This document shows positions 23,411-31,987 of a DNA stretch of 31,987 bases, in pieces (within the stretch, counting starts at the first letter, position 1; each line of letters opens with the position of its first letter). The stretch lies in the NCBI GenBank assembly GCA_903854805.1, contig CAINXK010000126.1, positions 1 to 31,987 on the forward strand, written 5' to 3'. The translations under genes and the position numbers were made by a program. Source of the stretch: an uncultured Anaerolineae bacterium (GTDB taxonomy: Bacteria; Chloroflexota; Anaerolineae; Anaerolineales; Villigracilaceae). The notes beneath the pieces were generated by a model that made no database searches, was not told where the DNA came from, and was given only the letters and a program-made list of their open reading frames with translations.

Positions 23411-26400
23411 TTAATCCTCACTACGGGTAGGTTGACGCATGGGAACCAGCAAAAAGAAGATACTGCCTTTTCCCAACTGACTTTCGAGCCAAACCTTGCC
23501 ACCATGATGCTCGGTGATTGATTTGACGATCGCCAATCCCAGGCCAGAACCTTTTTGTTCGCGAGCCTCACGCTGCCCACCGCGGTAAAATTTTTCGAAA
23601 AGACGTGGTTGATCAAGTGGGTCAATACCTATACCGCTATCTTGAACTTCGAACAACACATTTCCATCCATTATTTGAAGCCGCAAAACCACTCGACCAC
23701 CCGGAGGGGTGTACTTAATGGCGTTATCAACCAGATTGTAAATAACCTGTTGGAATAAGACCCGGTCCGCTTCCATGAGCAATTCATGCGCCGGCTTTTT
23801 TGGGATTGTCACCGTAATGTCAATATTTTTTTGCACGGCGAGAAGCTGAAGCGAGCCAATCACCTGGTCGATGAGGTCCTGCAGAGCGAAAATTTCAAGC
23901 TGCAAGCCTACACCGGCTTCCACGCGGCCAAGATCTAACAAAGCATTAACCATGCGGGACATATTCTCCACGCCAGCAACAATCTTCCTAACGTAACTCT
24001 GTTGCTGCTCATTAAGGGAACCAATCATTTCCAACATGGTGGCATAGCCACGTATCAAGGTCAGCGGTGAACGGAGGTCGTGGCTGACCGTGTTGACAAA
24101 TTCAGATTTCATCGTATCCAGCTCTTTAAAATGGGTTACGTCACGCAGGATACAGACTCGCCCGACAGGATGATCTTCTGCCACCACGGGAGAAGCGGTT
24201 GCCAGGTATACCTTTCCACCAGGGAAGCTCACTTCACTGGTTAGTTTATCAGAAACCGAAGTCTGAAGAATATCCAGCAGCGGCTTTTGCTGGATGACTT
24301 TTTCAACCGGCTGACCTATACCCGTCTCAACTACTGACCCAAATACTTGCAGTGCGGCCGGATTTGCCAACAAAAGCCGGTCATACTGGTCAATTACGAG
24401 AACCGGGTCAGGCGTGGAAGCTAGTATTGCGGCCAGGCGTTGTCGCCCAACTTCGGCAGTACGGAATAAGTTATGGTTGGATGCAGCCAGGGCAGCCTGT
24501 CCCGCCAGGGTAATCAGGAAACGTTCATCCAAATCGGAGAATTGATGCTGCTCGGCATATCCTGCCCACAAAACACCAAATTTCCGATTTTCATGGCGCA
24601 ATAGAATTGCGAAAAGAGACGCCGGGATCTCAGCCCGGCCATCAGGCGAGCCCGTGGAAGTTACGGCCCATCCAGGGAAGCGCGAAGCGTCGGATGCAAA
24701 CCATCGTTCTTGTTGTTCTGTATATAAAACAATCTGGTCATCAAACCGGGCATACACATCCTTTTTCTGCCCAAGCGCCATAACATGGCTCAGACCTGGC
24801 CCGGCTTCGTCATCAAAGGGGGGTGTAATCATGCGGACCGCAACTGCGCCTGTTGCCAGGATTGCATCAAACACGGGTTGGACGGCATCATGCACATCAA
24901 GACTCGAAGCAACGCCCTGGCTAACCAGAAGCAACTGGTTAAGCTCCGACAGGCGCGCCCGCAAACTGACACGCATCTGTTCAAAAGAGCGACGGAATTG
25001 GCCAATTTCGTCCACCCCATCAACCGCAAGGCCATGATCAAGCTGTCCCTGTGAAATCCTAACCGTCTCGATAACAAGAGTCTGCAGGGAAGTCGTAATA
25101 CTTTTCAGCCCCAGACGTAAAGACAGGAGCGCGATTATTGCCAGCACGAGTATCATAACAATGAGTGGAGTGGCAATCGTTAGCGCAAGCTGCTGGGCTT
25201 GTTGAGCTGGGACGATCAATACCACTGCCCACGACCGCCCGCTCACTGGCTGATAATAAACAAGGGTACGCGTTCCATTAGGCGCGGTATCATCAAAAAA
25301 AGTTGGCTCAGTTTTCTGTTGGCCGGAATATTGGCTCATCAACTGGGCTGTAACCGGATGAAATATGATGCGCCCATTCTCGTCCAGCAAAATACCGTTG
25401 CCACCCAGTTCTGACATGGATCTCAGGCTGGTAACCAGGGGCAACGTAAATGGGTTAGTTGCCAGGTCGGTGCGAGCGATCAAAACGCGCACAATTTGTG
25501 AAGAGTTGGGATCAATAACTGCAATAATGAAGGCGACCCTGGCTGAAAGATCCTTATCCGGATAGGCCGGCGGAATGGTGTAAGTCTGGCTGAGAACACC
25601 GTTAAAAGCCAGCTCCAACCCGGTATTTTCTTCCGGAAAGAGAACTGCCTGTTCGGCTGAACCAGATGAATAACTACCTATCAGGCTTTTTGATTGATCA
25701 AAAACAAACAACTGATCGAAATAGGGTACTGATTGGATTTGCTCATCTAGCACCCTGTTAAGATCCGCGCCACTTGTACTGATCATTTCGGGGCTTTTTG
25801 AAATCTCAGCCGCCAGGGTTTGACCAGTTTCGAGGAAAAATGGCACACTCTGTGAAGAGATTTCGGCGGTGCCTTTGAGACGATTACGAAGCATATCGCG
25901 AGCAGCCTCGCCGGCGACAACCCAATCCCCGACAAGCAGCACGAACAGTAAGATTATGATCAGTGTGCCTGTACCGACTCGAAAACGCGTTTCGATACTG
26001 CGTTCCATCGGAGATGGCTCCAAAGGCAGGTTTCGACCCCAAGAAAGCGGAAAGGCAGTCACCAGGACCTGCAAAAATAGTCCACCAATGAGTAGCTCCA
26101 CCCCTACCGCTAGGTTGCGGAGACCTACACCTGTCAGGGCATAGTCAAGCCGGGCGGGCATGGATCCAGACGAAGCCAGAAATGCTCCAACGATATAAGC
26201 AGGTGCATATAACAAGGTTAAGATCACGGCCAGAGGAAGCGGCTCACGTATCAACGCAAAAAACCAGCCGCGGTAACGCTGGCGAATTGACAGGCTGAAC
26301 AAAGACGCAAAAAGGGCCAGCTCAAGCGAGGTAAAGATACTGTGCGTATCCCACAAAAAGCGCAGGACACCTGCCAGAAAACCCAGGACTGCTGCCGCAA

Positions 26401-26731
26401 GCGGGCCAAGAATTGTGCCAGCCAACAAGAGCGGTACTGCAGATAGCAACATAATGGCTGGACCACGCGGTTCCTGAGGGGTATCGGGCAGCGATAAAGC
26501 TGCACCAACTGGTAAACGCAGGCCGATAAACAGGTTTAAGATGATTACAAAAAATGCAAATGCAGTGAAAAGCCCCCAGCTTCTGGCACCCCAAGGCTGC
26601 CGCATCTGTCGCTGCCCTAATACGAACCAGATGATGCAACCAAGAAAAATAAACCACCCTAGCCAGCCAAATGAAGTAACTGGCCAGTATGGGATGGGAT
26701 GCGTATCGAATAACCAGATTATGTTTTCCAT
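23411..26731 (-). CDS. Large membrane sensor histidine kinase (7TM-like, Cache, HAMP, GAF, PAS)
   Basis: A 1106-residue kinase. The N-terminus (about 15-235) holds six to seven membrane helices of a MASE- or LytS-like type I cannot assign. A further helix (about 252-272), an extracytoplasmic sensor domain (about 275-520, Cache-like, with 'GNGILLDENGRIIFHP') and another helix (about 522-546) follow. Then come a HAMP linker ('DEIGQFRRSFEQMRVSL'), a GAF domain (about 610-780), a PAS domain ('ILASTPDPVLVIDQYDRLLLANPAAL'), HisKA with His884 ('VNTVSHDLRSPLTLIRGYATML'), and an ATPase domain ('NLVDNAIKYTPPGG', 'VQDSGIGI', 'GSGLGLAIV'). No response regulator is adjacent. The ATG at 26731 lacks a clear Shine-Dalgarno. 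It occupies the side of rpmH where dnaA usually lies. Confidence 0.9.
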   Translation of the reverse strand: MENIIWLFDTHPIPYWPVTSFGWLGWFIFLGCIIWFVLGQRQMRQPWGARSWGLFTAFAFFVIILNLFIGLRLPVGAALSLPDTPQEPRGPAIMLLSAVPLLLAGTILGPLAAAVLGFLAGVLRFLWDTHSIFTSLELALFASLFSLSIRQRYRGWFFALIREPLPLAVILTLLYAPAYIVGAFLASSGSMPARLDYALTGVGLRNLAVGVELLIGGLFLQVLVTAFPLSWGRNLPLEPSPMERSIETRFRVGTGTLIIILLFVLLVGDWVVAGEAARDMLRNRLKGTAEISSQSVPFFLETGQTLAAEISKSPEMISTSGADLNRVLDEQIQSVPYFDQLFVFDQSKSLIGSYSSGSAEQAVLFPEENTGLELAFNGVLSQTYTIPPAYPDKDLSARVAFIIAVIDPNSSQIVRVLIARTDLATNPFTLPLVTSLRSMSELGGNGILLDENGRIIFHPVTAQLMSQYSGQQKTEPTFFDDTAPNGTRTLVYYQPVSGRSWAVVLIVPAQQAQQLALTIATPLIVMILVLAIIALLSLRLGLKSITTSLQTLVIETVRISQGQLDHGLAVDGVDEIGQFRRSFEQMRVSLRARLSELNQLLLVSQGVASSLDVHDAVQPVFDAILATGAVAVRMITPPFDDEAGPGLSHVMALGQKKDVYARFDDQIVLYTEQQERWFASDASRFPGWAVTSTGSPDGRAEIPASLFAILLRHENRKFGVLWAGYAEQHQFSDLDERFLITLAGQAALAASNHNLFRTAEVGRQRLAAILASTPDPVLVIDQYDRLLLANPAALQVFGSVVETGIGQPVEKVIQQKPLLDILQTSVSDKLTSEVSFPGGKVYLATASPVVAEDHPVGRVCILRDVTHFKELDTMKSEFVNTVSHDLRSPLTLIRGYATMLEMIGSLNEQQQSYVRKIVAGVENMSRMVNALLDLGRVEAGVGLQLEIFALQDLIDQVIGSLQLLAVQKNIDITVTIPKKPAHELLMEADRVLFQQVIYNLVDNAIKYTPPGGRVVLRLQIMDGNVLFEVQDSGIGIDPLDQPRLFEKFYRGGQREAREQKGSGLGLAIVKSITEHHGGKVWLESQLGKGSIFFLLVPMRQPTRSED

Positions 26732-26771
26732 AATTTTATGGGACCGGCAATAAGATTGCCTATCTTAAAAT

Positions 26772-26777
26772 ATTATA
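26772..26777 (-). promoter_or_regulatory. -10 box (TATAAT) for the large kinase gene
   Basis: A perfect TATAAT on the - strand lies 40 bases before the kinase ATG, with no clear -35. It is the only good promoter candidate between the repeat-like element and the kinase. Confidence 0.4.
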
Positions 26778-26860
26778 CCCAAGGCTTAGCAGATGGAAGT
26801 GATTTGGCCGAGCATGCACACCTTTCCGGCAGGTGGTTTTAATGTGCACGCACCAGATCT

Positions 26861-27101
26861 GTACTAACGATAATGTATTTACTCACGGGTATCCAGGTAT
26901 AGGCGATAACCCAGCCCGCTTCCCGCTTCCCAAGAAACGGGAAGCGAGTGAAAGAGCCTTTTAGTGGAGTTTTGCGCCAAGAACAGGCGCGAAACTCCAC
27001 TGGCGGGGGCAAACCATCGATTTTTAATCGCCCGAACAGGAGAACCAGGATAGTTAAGTGTTAGAACGAAGAGCTCGTGAGTAAACGCACGCTAATTGTA
27101 C
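26861..27101. repeat. Possible MITE-like element with inverted ends and two internal hairpins
   Basis: The 376-base gap between the kinase and plsC (26732-27107) contains no gene. Within it, TTTACTCACG (26878-26887) is matched by its exact reverse complement at 27076-27085, and GTAC marks both outer ends (26861-26864 and 27098-27101). Inside are two strong hairpins: CGCTTCCC-AAGAAAC-GGGAAGCG (about 26926-26947) and a 16-bp stem AGTGGAGTTT(T)GCGCC with loop AAGAACA (26962-27001). A stop-free - strand frame of 73 codons spans almost the whole element but has no start codon or ribosome-binding site. The features fit a small non-autonomous mobile repeat; the copy number elsewhere is unknown. Confidence 0.5.
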
Positions 27102-27107
27102 AACTTT

Positions 27108-27812
27108 TCATTCTGACTCAGGCCCTTGCGATGCTCCATAATATCCGCGATATTCTTCTGGAAGCAACGCAGCGATTTGGGTCATGACCAAGTCAGCGTT
27201 ACGCTGTCGTGATTCGCGACGATCATCGCCCTTGCCAGTTACTGGCGGAAGATGAATTGGCTTTCCGATGGACAGTTCCAATTGGCGGCGCTCTGCCCGC
27301 ACAGCCCTATTGAAAAAATCATCAGTTGTACCTATGATGCCCACCGGCACAACCGGGACCTGCGCCTTCTCAACGATAAACGCGATGCCTGGGCGGGCAC
27401 GACGCATACCGACCGCATGAGAGCGTCCACCTTCTGGCGCAAGCAGCAGGGGTTTGCCGGCCGAAAGGACACTCAAAACCACATCGAACAAGGCCCGATC
27501 ATATTCTCCGCGGTGCACCGGAATGGCATGGTAAAGCCTGACAAGTTGGGCCTGTCCGGGCCGGCTCCATATATCAACAGCCCCCATTGCTTCTATCATT
27601 TCAGGCCAAAAAGCCAGCACAAACGGAGGATCGAAGGTTGAGATATGGTTGATTGCAACCAGATATGGCTTTCCGAAGGGAACATTTTCCTTCCCTGTCA
27701 CCTTGACGCGAGCAAGCACATGGAACAAACCCCGGAAAAAGGGTTTCAGTAAAACTCTCGCGATGCGATGTTTTAGAGGAACACTGAAAACGGGGTCGAT
27801 TACGTCTGCCAT
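27108..27812 (-). CDS. plsC: 1-acyl-sn-glycerol-3-phosphate acyltransferase (PlsC family)
   Basis: A 234-residue acyltransferase that adds a fatty acyl chain to lysophosphatidic acid in phospholipid synthesis. The catalytic motif NHISTFD (55-61) has the H(X4)D pair His56/Asp61, and 'PEGGRS' (126-131) is the variant EGTRS substrate motif. 'VPVVPVGIIGT' is the fourth conserved block. A hydrophobic N-terminal stretch may hold it at the membrane. The ATG is 15 bases after the cmk stop with no clear Shine-Dalgarno, and the pair cmk-plsC is common in bacteria, sometimes fused or adjacent. The C-terminus is rich in acidic residues. Confidence 0.9.
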   Translation of the reverse strand: MADVIDPVFSVPLKHRIARVLLKPFFRGLFHVLARVKVTGKENVPFGKPYLVAINHISTFDPPFVLAFWPEMIEAMGAVDIWSRPGQAQLVRLYHAIPVHRGEYDRALFDVVLSVLSAGKPLLLAPEGGRSHAVGMRRARPGIAFIVEKAQVPVVPVGIIGTTDDFFNRAVRAERRQLELSIGKPIHLPPVTGKGDDRRESRQRNADLVMTQIAALLPEEYRGYYGASQGPESE

Positions 27813-27827
27813 TGCTAATAAAGGATA

Positions 27828-28505
27828 TCAGCTTTTACACAAATCATAAGCTTTTTCAAAGACTTTGTCTGCATCAAGCTGATCTGAATCAAGAATAATC
27901 GCATCATCAGCTGGTTTCAAAGGTGCGATGATGCGATTAGTGTCAACGCGATCGCGCTCTATCACTTTTGCAAGAATTTCTTCGTAACTGGCATCTCTTC
28001 CGTGCGCCAGGATCTCTTGGTGACGGCGTCGGGCGCGCTCTTCTGCAGAAGCATCCAGATAGATCTTCAAGTCAGCATCAGGCAATACAACTGTGCCTAT
28101 ATCGCGCCCAACCATGACGACTCGACCGCGCAAACCGATACGACGCTGTTGGAGAGTAAGTGCATTGCGAACACCTGCATAAGCTGAGACGGCTGATACC
28201 TGGGCTTCAACCTCGGGTTTGCGAATGTCCCAGGTGATATCCCTGCCATCGACAACCACATCACAAGAACGGCCATCCGCAAGCGAGGGGGCAGACACTT
28301 CAATCGGAATTTCTTCAGCCAATGCTGTAACGGCAGCCTCATTCTTAATTTCGATCTTACGATTGAGCGCCAGCCAGGTAACGGCCCGATACATCAGGCC
28401 AGTATCGAAATATAAGTATCCCAACGCGCGCGCCAGGCGAAATGCCAGGGTGGATTTACCAGAAGCTGCCGGTCCATCAATTGCAATGATCGAAATTTGT
28501 GTCAT
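27828..28505 (-). CDS. cmk: Cytidylate kinase
   Basis: A 225-residue enzyme that phosphorylates CMP and dCMP. The P-loop 'IAIDGPAASGKSTLAFRLA' (7-25), 'GYLYFDTGLMYRAVTW' for CMP binding and 'VMVGRDIGTVVLPDADLKIYLDASAEERARRR' are family hallmarks, and the length is standard. The ATG at 28505 is preferred to a TTG ten codons upstream because family proteins start just before the P-loop. A possible AAGGA lies 12 bases before it. It is probably co-transcribed with plsC. The 135-base gap upstream holds no gene. Confidence 0.95.
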   Translation of the reverse strand: MTQISIIAIDGPAASGKSTLAFRLARALGYLYFDTGLMYRAVTWLALNRKIEIKNEAAVTALAEEIPIEVSAPSLADGRSCDVVVDGRDITWDIRKPEVEAQVSAVSAYAGVRNALTLQQRRIGLRGRVVMVGRDIGTVVLPDADLKIYLDASAEERARRRHQEILAHGRDASYEEILAKVIERDRVDTNRIIAPLKPADDAIILDSDQLDADKVFEKAYDLCKS

Positions 28506-28640
28506 ACGATTATTAAATCCTTGAAAGAAAGACAATGTTCAGTTTTCAATGTGTGCTTACAAATTGCAAAAAACTATAAACAGGTGAATCTAAAGCCGCT
28601 CGGATCTACTCGAAATCAGGCTTCTGACTCTTGCAGGTAA

Positions 28641-30368
28641 TCACTGGCTATTTTGCGAATCGACGAAAATATCACTGCGCACCCAAAGAATGAGCTTTTC
28701 ATCATTTTTAGGAAACTCGTGAAGAATACTCCAACGCATCCAATCTGAGATCAGACCCTGATCCCAAATCGGAAAAACACGCCAGCTCAGATCTTGTCCA
28801 CGATACGCAGATTGGATTTCATCACTGGAGAATTGGTCAGAAGCGATCACGATTGAGGGGGTACTACCAGACAGATTCGCATCCGGCAAAGCCGTCACCG
28901 GCCAATCGCGCAGTGTCCAGAAAAGAGCCGGTGAGTCGACCCCGGCAATGGTCACATCCAGGACAGAATTGACCCCGGTCTTCCAACGCGAAAGATCGTT
29001 CATCTGACGAACAAGGGTATCAACCTGGCCGACATAAGGACCAGACGGCCACAATTCAAAAGTGCGATAAGTACGCAGGCTGCCGGATGCCATCGTAGTG
29101 GATAGTGTATAAATGATCAGAACAGCAAGTGTGCCCCAAATCCCGCCCTGGGCTGCCGTGGGAATAGACCAACCGAAGGCCACCATTGCCATGCTGACAG
29201 CCAGCAAACCAAGTGATCCGAGCAGAATCCACCAGCGCAATTGCAATGCCGATTGATCCAATGGAACCAGGGCTATGGCAGAGTAATTTAACGCCGCAAA
29301 TACCAGTATGGCAGTAGTAAACACCGCCATACCAATGGTTTCCCAATTACCATTTTGGATCGGGACAAGGTAACCCGAAAGTTCCATGGCAGCCAGAGCA
29401 AGCAAGGGCATGAGTGACCAACCCAGATCTGAAACCTGTCGAAATGGATAAGCAAACCCAAGCACCAGGGCAGCCAAGAGCCAGATGCCAAGCGAAATGA
29501 CCACTCGATCCTGTTTTAAGATGCCACGCACCATTCCGGCCAGTGCCAGCAGGATTGCCATAATTTCATAAGCTGTCAATCCAACCAACAAACGCGAAAC
29601 AGACACATCCGTAACATCAAGCCAGCCGCCAAAATAGGCCGGGATCGAGGCCAAACCGGCGCCAAGCCCGCCAGATGCAAGCAGAAAAAAGCTGCCGAAA
29701 ATGATATACGTCCCAGCTGCATATGCAATCAGAGTCAGCCAGGCTTTTCGGTCAACCGGAAATGACAGCAGGGGCGTAATCATCTCTTGAGCAGGTTCCT
29801 GAGATGTTGAAGCAAAAATTCCACGCTGAAGACCATAAGCAATCCCCAGGCCGATAAGACCAGGCCACAACATGGGGCCGGCAAGCATGGCTATACCTGC
29901 CCAAATACCAGCTGCTCGAAGTTTTCCTGTCCGCAGATAGCCTAACGCAAAGAGCAACGAAGTAATAACCAGGATCGGACTACCCGCCAAACGCGAAAGC
30001 GCCAGAAAGCCAGGGTCAAAAGCGAGCACGAATGCGAGAACAATTGCAGCCTTGCTGCCGAGACGATCACGGAAGTTATAGGGAATAAAGATGATAGCTG
30101 CCCCAAACAACGCCGGGACCAGCCTGGCTGCAAAATTACTGGCTTGCACAAGGTAGAACACCAACCCGGTCAACAAAACGTAGGCAGGCTGTGGTCCGAT
30201 AACCGGCTGCAGGCCTTTGGCCAGGTTTAGGCCCTGCAAAGCCCAGCGTGCTTCATCGTCACCGAGGGGGAGTTCACCAAGACGGAGTAAGCGAAGTGTT
30301 AGCGCCAGAGCAAAAGCGAGCGCATATAAACCATATTCAAGATGATGTTCTCTGGTATTGTCGGTCAT
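28641..30368 (-). CDS. GT39-like multipass membrane glycosyltransferase
   Basis: A 575-residue membrane protein with about 12 hydrophobic helices and a soluble C-terminal domain (about 440-575). Helix 1 is followed by 'LGELPLGDDEARWALQG', the acidic DDE/DE loop (Asp37, Asp38, Glu39) of GT-C glycosyltransferases in the PMT/ArnT family, which use polyprenyl-phosphate sugars. The C-terminal domain has no motif I recognise. It lies 74 bases after the DUF2298 gene on the same strand. Together they may act in glycan or glycoprotein assembly at the outer face of the membrane. Sugar and acceptor are unknown. Confidence 0.75.
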   Translation of the reverse strand: MTDNTREHHLEYGLYALAFALALTLRLLRLGELPLGDDEARWALQGLNLAKGLQPVIGPQPAYVLLTGLVFYLVQASNFAARLVPALFGAAIIFIPYNFRDRLGSKAAIVLAFVLAFDPGFLALSRLAGSPILVITSLLFALGYLRTGKLRAAGIWAGIAMLAGPMLWPGLIGLGIAYGLQRGIFASTSQEPAQEMITPLLSFPVDRKAWLTLIAYAAGTYIIFGSFFLLASGGLGAGLASIPAYFGGWLDVTDVSVSRLLVGLTAYEIMAILLALAGMVRGILKQDRVVISLGIWLLAALVLGFAYPFRQVSDLGWSLMPLLALAAMELSGYLVPIQNGNWETIGMAVFTTAILVFAALNYSAIALVPLDQSALQLRWWILLGSLGLLAVSMAMVAFGWSIPTAAQGGIWGTLAVLIIYTLSTTMASGSLRTYRTFELWPSGPYVGQVDTLVRQMNDLSRWKTGVNSVLDVTIAGVDSPALFWTLRDWPVTALPDANLSGSTPSIVIASDQFSSDEIQSAYRGQDLSWRVFPIWDQGLISDWMRWSILHEFPKNDEKLILWVRSDIFVDSQNSQ

Positions 30369-30442
30369 GGATGTATTTTACTTCCGTTGATGGGATGGCG
30401 GGAGAAATGGATGGTGCGCGCAAGACAAGATTCCAATAATGG

Positions 30443-31987
30443 TCAGGGAACTTCATAGATCACAACCTGACCCTGATTGTATGCCTCTGAGAGGTTGGCG
30501 GAAAATTTACGGTCATCGACGGCATATGTGGAACGCTCGAGCGGCCCAAGGTAGACATAACGGATATCATAACGTTTCAGAATCGTTTGAGTCTCGATCC
30601 AATTGGAGGTGGTGTATAGTTTGGCGAGATCTTCAGATCGCCCGTTCATTTCAGTAGAACCGCCGCGCCACTGGCTTTCGTGGCCCGGCCAGCCCAGGAC
30701 AGACGGTTGCCCTGAGTAAGTAGAAACCCGCGCAAATTCGGTGTAGCTGCCACCGACCGCTTCAGCTACTGTGCCTGGACGGGCAAGGGTCAACCATTGG
30801 ATGGCGAGATAATCATCAGGGTTATAGGTTCCCAGATAGGCTGCTCCGTCAATTGTCCGGCGCTCGGGGGTGTTCAGGTTAAAATTATCCGTCTTATTGG
30901 GCAATGAAAGTGCTGGATAAATCAGACCTGCCAAGAGCACAAGTGTTATTACAATTGAAAATAGACCCGATTTGAAATCGCGCACTTCGCGAATAATGAC
31001 CACAAACCCAAAAGCAGCTGCAAGTGACCAAATCGCCCAGGCCTGATAATAGAATTTAAAGACGGTGTTCATACGCCAGCCGAACTGATCGCGCAGATAT
31101 ACAAATTCAGGCGCCAGAACAAGCAGCCCACCAAAAACGATAAACATCATTACGAATGGAATTGGGCCTGGAACTGGGACAATATGCGACTCGTTTTCGG
31201 TTTGAGGGTGGTACGAAACCGGTAGCAAATAGGAAAGCCCTGATCCGATCAAGAGCATGATGGTCAGCAAGCCCGCACCAAACTGTAGACGTCGCAAGGT
31301 AGCTGCGCTCAAGACCTCGCGCGTAGACGTCAAGCCCTGGGATGTGACAAAAGAACGCCCAATATCAGTCTGTGCAGCGAAGATACCCAAAACAATTGAA
31401 AAAGCCCAGAGCAGCAGGACAAAACCCGCGGTAATTAGGAAACCTTTTTTCCATTCTGCACCATGCTTGCCAACCATCCAGACCAGCAAGAGAAAAATTG
31501 GCACCAACAGCGTGCCAAACATGATCCAGAGATACGCGCCGCGAGTAGGAAAAATTACGTTGGGTAATATGCCACCTGCCTGGGACGAAAAGCCCACGTA
31601 AAACGGCAGATAGAGCACAACGCTCGCCAGCGCCAGCGGGATCGAAAATTTCAAAAAGTCTTCCACCAAATCCCAGTCCCAACCACGAGCACGAGACGAT
31701 GTGGTTTCACTCGGAGAATGGACCAAATTAAGAATCAAAGCTCCGCTGACAATTGCGAGGTAAACGGGGAAGTCCCAGGTATTCAAGAAAGCCAGACCAC
31801 CCAGCACTACCGCCATTAGGACCAATCCCTGTTTACGAACAGGGATTTTGAAACCGAAGATATCCGTCACACCGCGCCAACCACCCAGATACAAATTTAG
31901 AGCTAACGCAACTGCCAGGAGCCCAAATGGCATAGCCAGAACATGCGGATGCAGGTCACCCAGCAGATAGGAGAAGAAGGGGAATTC
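30443..31987 (-). CDS. DUF2298 (Chloroflexi/archaeal YYY) membrane protein, 5' end outside the window
   Basis: The reverse strand is open to the right edge, giving at least 515 residues; the start is outside the window. The segment at 31934-31987 reads 'EFPFFSYLLGDLHPHVLA', a DUF2298 hallmark, and 'GWRMNTVFKFYYQAW' (around 31030-31080) is another. Other fixed points are 'FLNTWDFPVYL' and about nine membrane helices, ending in an extracytoplasmic segment with 'YLGTYNPDDYLAIQWL'. The family is concentrated in Chloroflexi and archaea and its function is not established; it has the look of a GT-C-type enzyme. It is placed upstream of the GT39-like gene. Confidence 0.9.
   Translation of the reverse strand, partial: EFPFFSYLLGDLHPHVLAMPFGLLAVALALNLYLGGWRGVTDIFGFKIPVRKQGLVLMAVVLGGLAFLNTWDFPVYLAIVSGALILNLVHSPSETTSSRARGWDWDLVEDFLKFSIPLALASVVLYLPFYVGFSSQAGGILPNVIFPTRGAYLWIMFGTLLVPIFLLLVWMVGKHGAEWKKGFLITAGFVLLLWAFSIVLGIFAAQTDIGRSFVTSQGLTSTREVLSAATLRRLQFGAGLLTIMLLIGSGLSYLLPVSYHPQTENESHIVPVPGPIPFVMMFIVFGGLLVLAPEFVYLRDQFGWRMNTVFKFYYQAWAIWSLAAAFGFVVIIREVRDFKSGLFSIVITLVLLAGLIYPALSLPNKTDNFNLNTPERRTIDGAAYLGTYNPDDYLAIQWLTLARPGTVAEAVGGSYTEFARVSTYSGQPSVLGWPGHESQWRGGSTEMNGRSEDLAKLYTTSNWIETQTILKRYDIRYVYLGPLERSTYAVDDRKFSANLSEAYNQGQVVIYEVP

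Noticed and set aside
26839..27060. 73-codon stop-free - strand frame through the hairpin element
   Set aside because: No start codon or ribosome-binding site; better explained as part of a repeat than as a gene.

Overview
The window looks like chromosomal DNA from a Chloroflexota bacterium, most likely class Anaerolineae. This is inferred from protein families rather than from a marker gene. The main clues are a DUF2298 ('YYY') membrane protein typical of Chloroflexi and archaea next to a GT39-like membrane protein, V4R and DUF554 proteins, many soluble and membrane GAF/PAS sensor proteins, and intermediate base composition. Coding is strongly one-sided: only two genes (3964-5213) lie on the + strand and everything else reads on the - strand. 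No rRNA, tRNA, CRISPR array, integrase or transposase gene was seen.

Layout in window coordinates. 1-362: 5' part of a YqeY-like gene. 452-3834: a membrane class III adenylate cyclase translationally coupled to a HET-C/zinc phospholipase C-like protein. 3964-5213: divergent cobalamin adenosyltransferase and DUF554 genes, ending at a strong bidirectional terminator. 5377-7250: a membrane-anchored DsbA-like protein and a monoacylglycerol-lipase-like hydrolase. 7346-10060: a probable operon of tandem-HTH regulator, TPR protein, GNAT acetyltransferase and V4R protein. 10217-11823: a CpaF-type secretion ATPase with a small conserved protein. 12077-18438: parA-parB-amidohydrolase-histidine kinase-histidine kinase-OmpR regulator, tightly packed. 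The first kinase carries an MshEN-like (c-di-GMP-binding type) N-terminus.

18610-23158 holds a PfkB-type kinase and then rpmH-rnpA-yidD-[PQQ-repeat lipoprotein]-yidC-jag. Together with parAB this is the gene set normally found beside the chromosomal origin. Here dnaA is not upstream of rpmH, mnmE/mnmG/rsmG do not lie between jag and parA, and a lipoprotein gene sits between yidD and yidC. 23411-26731 encodes a 1106-residue membrane histidine kinase. 26861-27101 is a gene-free, hairpin-rich element with inverted ends that may be a mobile repeat. 27108-28505 holds an acyltransferase (PlsC) and cytidylate kinase. 28641-31987 holds a GT39-like protein and the DUF2298 protein, which runs off the right edge.

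Three themes stand out. First, signalling: one cyclase, three histidine kinases, one response regulator and a two-HTH regulator lie within 32 kb, including a kinase that may read c-di-GMP directly. Second, expression signals: three transcription-unit-leading genes (yqeY, the adenosyltransferase and pfkB) have a perfect TATAAT 6-8 bases before the ATG and no Shine-Dalgarno, suggesting leaderless mRNAs, while most internal operon genes have normal ribosome-binding sites. Third, short repeats: hairpin units at 22219-22259 and 26861-27101 look like members of dispersed families. All functional calls come from reading the translations by eye; no database search was run.
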